Assembly (NCBI GenBank): GCA_037179335.1
Contig: JAKZHN010000007.1
Span: 1,054,001-1,118,000 of the forward strand
Source of the DNA: Cyclaneusma minus
Taxonomy: Eukaryota; Ascomycota; Leotiomycetes; Marthamycetales; Marthamycetaceae
Direction of reading: 5' to 3'
Length of the DNA: 64,000 nt
The notes under the pieces are model-generated. The model did not search any database, was not told the origin of the DNA, and worked only from the letters and a program-made list of their open reading frames with translations. Below, in pieces: positions 57,320 through 64,000 of the stretch (position 1 is its first letter; each line of letters starts with the position of its first letter). Made by a program: the position numbers and the translations under genes.

Positions 57320-57712
57320 ATGTGTAAAAAAGGCTTCTTATATCACCACAATTGCGAGCACCAGCAGCCCTGGTGGTTACCCTGCCCGCTTTGGCGAACC
57401 GGAGAACCTGCAGGGTGTCCTGGTGCCACGCATATCGAACCTCCTCGTCTTGCCGACGGAAATACGAAGTGCCCGTCTTGCTACCGGGATCCTCAGCTAA
57501 ATATTCTCCGGCACTTGCTGGAAAAAGAGGACGAGCTCGCGGATTGGCAGGGAACACGATCTCTTGATTATTTTAGTCCGGTTCAGGCCTGCCCACTCAA
57601 CAACCGCTTTCATCTCAAGGAGCGGACTGATCCCATTGGGATGATTGCATGGTGGCTGGCCAAGCTTCCAGAGGACCTATCGGGGTTTTGGAACACCAGA
57701 AATTGGGATTAA
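57320..57712 (+). CDS. Cys/His mini-protein, array member 5
   Basis: 130 aa. It opens MCKKGFLYHHNCEHQQPWW, then WLPC, and has CPSC at about residues 52-55. Its TAA ends only 4 bp before the ATG of member 6, which is extremely close for separate eukaryotic genes. Function unknown. Confidence 0.55.
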   Translation: MCKKGFLYHHNCEHQQPWWLPCPLWRTGEPAGCPGATHIEPPRLADGNTKCPSCYRDPQLNILRHLLEKEDELADWQGTRSLDYFSPVQACPLNNRFHLKERTDPIGMIAWWLAKLPEDLSGFWNTRNWD

Positions 57713-57716
57713 AGTG

Positions 57717-58283
57717 ATGTGTCGAAATATAATCTTCTGTTTTCACGACTGTGGGCACAAACAAGAAATCTGGGCCCCCTGCCACTTACCTTCGGATCCC
57801 CGTTACGATCGATGTGATCCCCCTCTCAGGAAGCAGTACTACGTCTGGGGTCCTGAGTAACCCTTGGGAGACGACAGCCCACCTCTTCGTACGAGGTGTA
57901 CCATGTGCCTCAAAGATCCTGTACTGGGCTATCTCCGTGGTCTTGCGAAGAAAGTTCTACCCAGGGATCGCCGAAACGCTCTGGCACCGTCTTTTGCAGG
58001 GTCAGATCCCACGCCGCCTCATCTCGACTTGAGCGAACAGAATATCTCCTTGGCTTTTCACGAGCTGAATACCTCATTGGCCCAGGTTTCTACACCAGCT
58101 CCCGCTCCAGAACCTGTACCACCTAGAAGACTAGCTCTATCTCCAGGAAGTGAGACGCGTCTCGATCCTCACGAGCGGATCGTCTCGTGGCTCCAGGGTC
58201 ACCCCGAAAAGCCGTCTGAATACGATAGGATAGAAGAGCAGGGTCACCCCGAAAACAAAAAGCTGGAATCCGAAGACAGGTGA
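57717..58283 (+). pseudogene. Cys/His mini-protein, array member 6, interrupted by an in-frame TAA
   Basis: It opens MCRNIIFCFHDCGHKQEIW, then WAPC. A TAA at 57858-57860 ends the frame after 47 codons. The same frame then continues for 141 codons to 58283 and contains CTMC, the Cys pair that every other member has, followed by a Pro/Glu-rich tail. The broken copy is therefore in frame on both sides of a single stop. It could be a recent pseudogene, a readthrough gene, a short functional protein or a base error. No plausible intron removes the stop: the only nearby GT-AG pair would give about 35 nt. Confidence 0.6.
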
Positions 58284-58762
58284 GTTTTGGCAGAATACCT
58301 TGACATGCGTGCCATACTTGCGAGATCGCCAGGCTGTAGTCAAGGACATACGGGACATCATCAAGTACAGAGTTGAGACGGAAGATGGCAGTCTCAGAGG
58401 GCGGTCGAGTGACGGCGCTATTATCTGGACCTAGCGCCGCTTTGGGCCTAGTGGGGCCGGCCTAGACCAGCCGCTCCTTCTCTACGGGACACAGGGATGT
58501 GCGAGGGCGCAGTGGAGAACCTCATTGTCCACAGCAACATACCACCTCGACTGTCTATTGACATTGACCCATTCCGCACCCGTTCTTCATGTGACACACC
58601 TGCGCGCTCAATCAATCCACCGTCCTGACCGTTGCTGTTGTAGGCGTCGATTCGGAAATGCGATAGACGTCTGCCCGTCGCTCCTCCGCGCTTCGAAGCC
58701 CCAACCACAGCCAGCTAACCGCGAGCGACCATTCGCAATTCCCCCGTCCACCAGCAACCACG
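58284..58762. other. Region upstream of the BTB gene
   Basis: About 480 bases. It should contain the true first exon of the next gene, since that gene has no ATG in its own frame here. Several acceptor-like CAG and TAG sites are present, for example at 58710 and 58754, but no start could be chosen. Confidence 0.35.
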
Positions 58763-60158
58763 GTGTCGACAGCAAGCCCGACACCCGACGGTCCGCCCGT
58801 CAACGCACCGCTGAAGCAGCAACGTCGAGCCTACCCAGACTCTGACATCCGGCGTACCCTGTCTCCGCCGCCCCAATACCCGCGTTCAGAGTCCTCGGGC
58901 GCTGCGCAATCTCCCCGGCCCCCGCCCTTTGATTCTCTCTACACCAAGGGCGAGTCATCGAGGAAGGACGAGGACGAAGATCCTCCTCCAGCCTACTTCG
59001 AAGGTTTCAGTCCATTAGACTCTTTCACCTACATCATGGCGGCCGCCGGAGGTGCTGCGAGTATCATCACTCAAGTGCAGCAGGGTGGGGCACCACCCAT
59101 GAACACCCTGGGAGGTATGCGATAGCAAAACCCTTTCCTCTTATCATTGCTAACATTTTCTCAGATGTTGGAGCCGACGAGAACATAACCATGGACCTCC
59201 GGTAAGCATATTCCTTGCAGGCAGTATATATCAGTTGCTAACAGAACCCTTTTAGTGGTACCCGCTTCACCCTGTCCCGAGACGAACTCCTTACGCTCCC
59301 CGAATTCGTTCTTCTGTCACTGTTCCCCAACGGTCTTCTACCGGAGGGCCACTTGAACTCCTCATACACTGAAGGAGATGCCTTCCAAGTCGACGTAAGT
59401 AATCTATTTTCCTCGCAGCTATAAGAAGGTCGTGCTTGGAGACTGACTGAATTCGAATACAGTACGATCCAGCTTCCCTGCAATACATGCTCGACTTCTT
59501 CCGTAATGTCGCTCAGACGATTCCCTCCGGTTCAAATTCGCCCTCCGCACAACAGGAAGCGGATGCTGTACCAATCGAGCCTATGCAGGGATCTCCGAGA
59601 GAAATGCTACAAGACCGGGCTGGAATCATTGTGTTGAGGGAGGATCTTGACTTCTACGCTATTCCACCCAGGCCAGACATTGAGCAACCGGAGATGATCG
59701 AAGTAAAGCGGGCTGCTGGCAGAGCTTTACTGAAGCAAGACGGCATATTCTCTGGACTACGACGAAGCGATGAACCGGGCACAACAGAGCAGCACCTGAT
59801 AGAGATGTTGACTGCAGGGTATGTCAAATCAGTGAACCATAAATAAATGATTCCGAGCTAATTTGGGCGCAGAGGCTTTAACCACGACGACCATTGGGGA
59901 CATCGAGCGAATGAACCCAACAAAGCCGTCATCTGCAGTCTCGCACTTGCAAGACTATCAACCGATATCCGAGGCCACGAAATGGGCAACAATGCAATCG
60001 GTATGGCGCAAAAACTGCTACTCTTCTGGCGCAAACCGGCACGCAGGTGTTGGTGGGAAGGCGTTGAGCTCGAAAACGTCGACGGCGTGGAAGGCAAGCT
60101 CAAAGTCTGGATCCGCCGAGTGTGGACCCTGGAGATGAGCGTCATCGGCCTGCGCTGA
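58763..60158 (+). CDS. BTB-domain protein of the Whi2-like type
   Basis: Exons up to 59114, then 59165-59201, 59256-59394, 59463-59818 and 59873-60158. The feature start is the beginning of clear coding sequence (a GTG codon); no in-frame ATG exists between the upstream stop at 58664 and here, so the real start lies in an upstream exon or uses another mechanism. The core is a BTB/T1-like fold: ENITMDLRGTRFTLSRDELL, then LPEFVLLSLFPNGLLPEGH and VDYDPASLQYMLDFFR. The C-terminal part (HWGHRANEPNKAVICSLALA, then KLLLFWRKPARRCWWEG) is conserved in fungi. Whi2-type proteins activate Psr phosphatase and act in stress and amino-acid signalling; function here is by family. Confidence 0.8.
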
Positions 60159-61531
60159 CGGGCGCCTACCGCAGCTTGAAGTCTCAAAATACCCCATAAT
60201 ATTGGCAGGAAGACTACACACAGGAGTTGGTGCGACGTATTTTTTGTGGTTGTAATTCTGGCCGGGCATTGTTCTCTATACCTCTCTGTTGTGGGACTAC
60301 TTTCATTTGTACTATTGTGTTTTATTTCCTTTCTTGGCGATTGTATTACCGAGCATAGCATTCAGACAGACAGAGCGCATAATTGCACAGCGAAGGGCGT
60401 TTGAGCCTGGTGTTCATCCCAGGTGGATTCGTGGCATGTTCGCTGTGATGTGATTGTGATAGTGAGTGCTTGTGGTGGTGATGTGTACACCCAACGGATT
60501 GTGATGAAAGGCGGCTGGCTTGCTGCTCGGAGAATACGTGGTCGTTTGATTCAAGTCCATGGACCCTGTGGACTCGGGATTGCCGTGTTGCTGAGAACAA
60601 CGACATGCCCCTGTACCCAGTCGGAAGACTGTCCGACACCCACGTCGCCGAGCCAGAAACAGGAAAGCTCAAATGCGCGGCTTGAAACGTCCTCGACCTG
60701 TTGGAGGCTAGGGCGCATGCAGAGGGTGAGCGCTACGTAGCTGGTGGGTGAAGTACACATGTGCAGGACAAGGCGCAGCGCTGCGGTACGAGCTGCGGCC
60801 GGGGGGATTGGAAGGGGGCTGGGATAGATAGTAGGGCTTGGACACGGGAAAGGCAGCGGGATAGAGAGAGTCGAAAGTCGATTCGACAAAGTTAAGTGAT
60901 CGTTTTGCGAAGTTCTGGCTGTCTTGATGCTGACTGGTCTGAAGTCTCGGAGTTTCACTATCTACTCAGTAATCCAGATAAACGATTTTCCACAATTATT
61001 TAAAATTATTTAGATCATTCGGATTTTCCACAATGGTTTAGATATCAAAGTCTCAAGGTATGTCAAGGTATGTCAGCTCTCCACAACCCCGGCCTCTGAG
61101 GCTGTGTGTGACAGGGAGCAGATCCCCCGCGGTCAGCCGAACTAGGCAGCAGCGCACAATTGCAGTTTCAACCAGCCGTGCCTTCACAAAGAAAATGGTC
61201 AAAACCGCTTTCGACACGATCCTCGACATAAACCTTTGCGATGGGCGGGGACCAACCGTCTGCTATCGCAACGAGAAAATTGAAGAAAAAAAGCCATTCA
61301 CAGGTACCACAAAATGAGGACCAGCGGATCGCTAGGCCCGTCCTTCTTCAGCCGCCAAGGATCCTCCTCTTCCTCACCTTATGAGTCACTGCTGCGAATG
61401 TGCACGGGCCATCTGCGAAGAGAGGAGCAAGGGCCTAATATTTAACTGTCCCCTTCTCCCACTCTTTTTCTCTTTTCTTTCTTCCCATCCCCAACACAAC
61501 CACAGCGCAACTTCAATATCCACTCGCAACC
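60159..61531. other. Intergenic, BTB gene to Cpc1 leader
   Basis: About 1.4 kb. No gene is supported. Degenerate 19-bp-like units occur at about 60955-61045. The Cpc1-type binding site at 61382-61388 lies here. Confidence 0.45.
61382..61388. promoter_or_regulatory. Gcn4/Cpc1 binding site (TGAGTCA)
   Basis: TGAGTCA is the reverse complement of TGACTCA, the consensus site of Gcn4/Cpc1. It lies 144 bases upstream of the first leader uORF of the Cpc1 gene, which fits autoregulation as known for the Neurospora gene. Confidence 0.6.
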
Positions 61532-61540
61532 ATGCAGTAA
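61532..61540 (+). promoter_or_regulatory. Cpc1 leader uORF1, two codons
   Basis: ATG CAG TAA. A very short first uORF is characteristic of Gcn4/Cpc1-type leaders, where it permits reinitiation. Confidence 0.6.
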
Positions 61541-61690
61541 ACCTCCAGCCTCTCGGCTCTCTTTGTCAACCGACAAAATAACTTCCCAACTCAACTCCAA
61601 CAACTCTCTCCTCGACCAACTGCTTGTTCTCGTCAGAGAACATTCACAGCAACAGCTTTCGAGCTCCGCAGTCACAACGGATCCATCAAC

Positions 61691-61831
61691 ATGGCTCCCT
61701 TCACCCCCGAATCCAGGCCAACCGGCTCCTCCGCGAACCCAACAGTCGAACAACTTCAATACCGCTCTGCAGCTGCCCCGGGACTTCACTCTGTTCCCGC
61801 AGCTGCCTCCGGGCGCTCGTCGTGCCCCTAG
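61691..61831 (+). promoter_or_regulatory. Cpc1 leader uORF2, 46 codons
   Basis: Starts MAPFTPESRPTGSS and ends at a TAG at 61829-61831. It is in a different frame from the main Cpc1 frame, which it overlaps. A longer second uORF of 40-60 codons is typical of filamentous fungal cpc1/cpcA leaders and blocks main-frame translation when amino acids are plentiful. Confidence 0.6.
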
Positions 61832-62120
61832 TCTTCCTCAGAACTACCAGCAACAATACTCTTCAAACCTAGCTTCTGCCAGTGCGCAAGCGCAGAACAG
61901 CCCGAGAGTTCAAGACTTAACACACGGCATTGGACAACATCTATCGGCTTCATCTTTCGGATCACCCTACCAGACGCAGAACTCCAACCAGTTCTCGGCG
62001 ACATCACCTCATACTTTACAACCATCACACTCTCAGCAGCGCCCACCGGTGCCGTTGTTCTCTCAGAGTACCGGCAACATCCATAGCCAGTCGCATCCCC
62101 GTCCACCTGCGCGGCCTCGG

Positions 62121-62885
62121 ATGATGGACTTTGAAGGTACAGACTCACTTGCATTCTCAAGGCAGAACCTCAGCTCATCTTTGTTTTCAGACTTCCCCGA
62201 CGACGGGCCTTTGTTCCCCGGGACTGAGCCCTCCTGGGACCAGGAACCCGTCGACGCCGATCACGGTCTGTTCTCTCAATATTCACCGGCTGTCCCTGCT
62301 CTCGATGCGCACATGCATTCTCCAGCCAACGCCTCTAGCTCGGAGACTGTGTCGCCAAAGGACCTTTTGCGCGACTCTGCTCCGCCTTCTGCTGCCTACA
62401 CCAACCTGACAACACCAGGCTCTGAATACCTGGACTCGCCCGCTATCGCAGGGAGCTACGAAACTTCGCCTTACGAACATGGCGCACAGACTGGTCAAGA
62501 CGGGTGGTATTCTCTCTTCCCGGAACAGTCTGCAGACGCGTCTCCATTCCAGGGAACGGAAGAGCTTGTTGTGACAGAGTCTCCTCGTCCCGAAGCTTCT
62601 CGGTCGCGCTCAGGTACTTCACCACCCGCACCCAAGCGGGCTCCTTACGAAGGTGTTGGCAAAAGACGACGACGGGAGCCTCTTGGCGAGATCAAGGTTG
62701 ACGTGCATGACCCTGTTGCCGTCAAGCGTGCACGCAACACTATGGCTGCTCGCAAGTCTCGTGATCGCAGGGCCCGCGCTTTCGAGGAATTGCAAGAAAA
62801 GTATGATCAAATGAAAAAGGAGATGGAGCACTGGAAGGCCATCGCGCTGGCCAGATCTGCTGGCGACATTGGCCCCACAATGTGA
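62121..62885 (+). CDS. cpc1: Cpc1/Gcn4 bZIP transcription factor
   Basis: 254 aa from the first ATG after uORF2; this length is near the family's usual 240-280. The C-terminal bZIP reads KRARNTMAARKSRDRRARAF (basic region with the family's N-x2-A-A-x-K/S-R pattern) followed by a short zipper, EELQEKYDQMKKEMEHW. Upstream are acidic, aromatic stretches suited to activation (SSLFSDFPDDGPLFPG, DGWYSLFPEQSADASP). The factor activates amino-acid biosynthesis genes under starvation (cross-pathway control). The same frame is open without a stop from 61563 to 62120 and reads as low-complexity Ser/Gln/Pro protein, so an N-terminally extended form starting at a non-AUG codon is possible. The leader has two uORFs and an upstream TGAGTCA. 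Confidence 0.88.
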   Translation: MMDFEGTDSLAFSRQNLSSSLFSDFPDDGPLFPGTEPSWDQEPVDADHGLFSQYSPAVPALDAHMHSPANASSSETVSPKDLLRDSAPPSAAYTNLTTPGSEYLDSPAIAGSYETSPYEHGAQTGQDGWYSLFPEQSADASPFQGTEELVVTESPRPEASRSRSGTSPPAPKRAPYEGVGKRRRREPLGEIKVDVHDPVAVKRARNTMAARKSRDRRARAFEELQEKYDQMKKEMEHWKAIALARSAGDIGPTM

Positions 62886-63788
62886 TCGATACGGTTTTCG
62901 GATTCGGGGGTGAGAGCACCCGCTCTCGCTCTTGGGAGGCAGAAGTGTCAGCTAGCTATAGGTGTACAGCTAGTGGGCTTCTTGCTGGGGATGTAGGGTG
63001 TCGTCGACTTTTTCTTTTTCTTCTCTGCGCTTGGACGATTTCTTTCCTGCGCTTGACTGGATTTCTTTCTACGAGTAGGAGGGATGAAGACGGGTACTTA
63101 TACCGCTCCTTGCTTGGAGGTATGACTCTTAGTCTGGGGTGTGACTGTGTCGGCATGGGTTTTTTGGGCGGCATCCATTCTACGATGTCATACGGGCTTG
63201 CGATTTTCTCCTCTCCAGCAGCTTGGAAGCTTGTTGGTTCTCTTTCTAGTTTCGCCAGAGTCGGTGTCTCGCCTTTGGCACGGTGACCCACCTGCGTGTA
63301 TGATTTTCTTACATAGCAATATCATCGCAATCAGAGAAGTCACCAAGAATGCCTGCCGTGATGCTTGTCACGCGTCAGACGCGAGGTGTAAAATTGAAAT
63401 CGTAAGGTAGCCCACATAGACATTACTGAAGCTCGTGGCAACACTAACGAGTTCTGGCGCTGTGGTCATTCTTAATAACCAAGAACGATCCTAATTACTA
63501 CTTACTAGACATTTCCTATTCCTAACAGTCAAGAGTTATCCCAATTACCCGGGCTAGTAGCTACTAAGTTGATTAGAAATGTGTACCAAAAAAGCCTGCG
63601 GAAGAGCGGACGAAAAGAAAGCCCGACCGAGTGAGCGGCCTTCATGCTGGATATAAGCGTTAAGTCCGGGCTGTGGTTGACGCGTGCAAGACCGCGCCTA
63701 ATCATACGTAAGGTACGAACCAACAGTTCGCGATAAAGCACACCCACCCCCCTTCTTCTTGTGTGCTGTTAGATGCCATTCTTCCCCC
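62886..63788. other. Intergenic, Cpc1 3' region to the last gene
   Basis: About 900 bases, no gene supported. Degenerate TTCCTATTCCTAACAG-type units occur at 63465-63560. Confidence 0.4.
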
Positions 63789-64000
63789 ATGAGCAACGCG
63801 TTTCTTCGTTTTCTCCAACGCCAGCGCTCGCGCATACGTGGCCAATACTTCACCCCTGCTGAACCGCCAAGGTATAGGACCATGACTTCTGGGACTGGAG
63901 GCATTGCGGCAGCCCTCTATGCCGTGACTGTTAGTACGCCGGCAGCTCTGGGTGCGGTCCCGGATACGGCGACGGAGAAGAGCCATTGGTTGAGAGATAA
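63789..64000 (+). CDS. Start of a gene truncated by the window end
   Basis: An open frame runs from the ATG at 63789 to the last base without a stop, starting MSNAFLRFLQRQRSRIRGQ. It has a basic N-terminus and then a hydrophobic stretch (GGIAAALYAVTVSTPAAL), compatible with a mitochondrial targeting sequence or an anchor. The last residues are EKSHWLRD. Too little is present for assignment. Confidence 0.4.
   Translation, partial: MSNAFLRFLQRQRSRIRGQYFTPAEPPRYRTMTSGTGGIAAALYAVTVSTPAALGAVPDTATEKSHWLRD

Noticed and set aside
61060..61317. Plus-strand 85-residue frame upstream of Cpc1
   Set aside because: No motif or splice support; it lies in the promoter region and is crossed by stops in likely alternative joins.

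Overview
The window looks like nuclear DNA from a filamentous ascomycete (Pezizomycotina, possibly Leotiomycetes). Genes carry many short GT-AG introns, lie on both strands and are separated by 0.4-1.9 kb. The gene set (fungal BTB/Whi2-like protein, Cdc15-type F-BAR, psi-producing oxygenase, Cpc1/Gcn4 bZIP, 2EXR-like protein) is typical of that group. The class-level placement is an inference. Exon boundaries were read by hand from splice signals, frame and family conservation.

Layout. 1-1385: two probable inverted-repeat elements and a 19-bp minisatellite. 1386-9501 (+): PHD-finger protein, F-BAR/SH3 cytokinesis protein, seipin. 10828-12385 (+): J-domain protein with a Lys/Pro/Ala/Glu repeat tail. 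12591-13821: TIR element with an assembly gap of 405 N. 13904-14536 (-): 2EXR-like protein. 15684-17991 (-): ABCE1/RLI1, divergent from CHD1 (19033-23896, +). 25254-25559 (+): a small two-exon gene converging on a disordered protein gene (25564-28166, -). 29373-33964 (-): a 17-exon Ppo oxylipin synthase. 35559-36625 (+): TSC13, converging on a peroxisomal ABCD half transporter (37027-39376, -), which diverges from DPH3 (39864-40204, +). 41280-43031 (-): RING-CH membrane protein, divergent from a secreted acid phosphatase (44178-45496, +). 45638-46813: second TIR element, inverted relative to the first. 47368-49218 (-): SFH1/SNF5, divergent from KIN1 (50736-54037, +). 55553-58283 (+): six tandem, very tightly packed Cys/His mini-proteins of one family. 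58763-60158 (+): BTB/Whi2-like protein. 61532-62885 (+): Cpc1/Gcn4 with uORFs and a long open non-AUG extension. 63789-64000 (+): start of a gene cut by the window edge.

Most genes are single-copy housekeeping genes for chromatin (CHD1, SFH1, PHD), translation (RLI1, DPH3, Cpc1), polarity and cytokinesis (KIN1, F-BAR), and lipids (seipin, TSC13, ABCD, Ppo). No biosynthetic cluster is evident. The most unusual signals are: a Ppo intron whose donor reads TTGAGT and which splits the catalytic Y-R-W-H motif; the six-member Cys/His array with one member broken by an in-frame TAA; the complex Cpc1 leader; and a dispersed 19-bp minisatellite that is also present inside a Ppo intron and on both sides of one TIR element.
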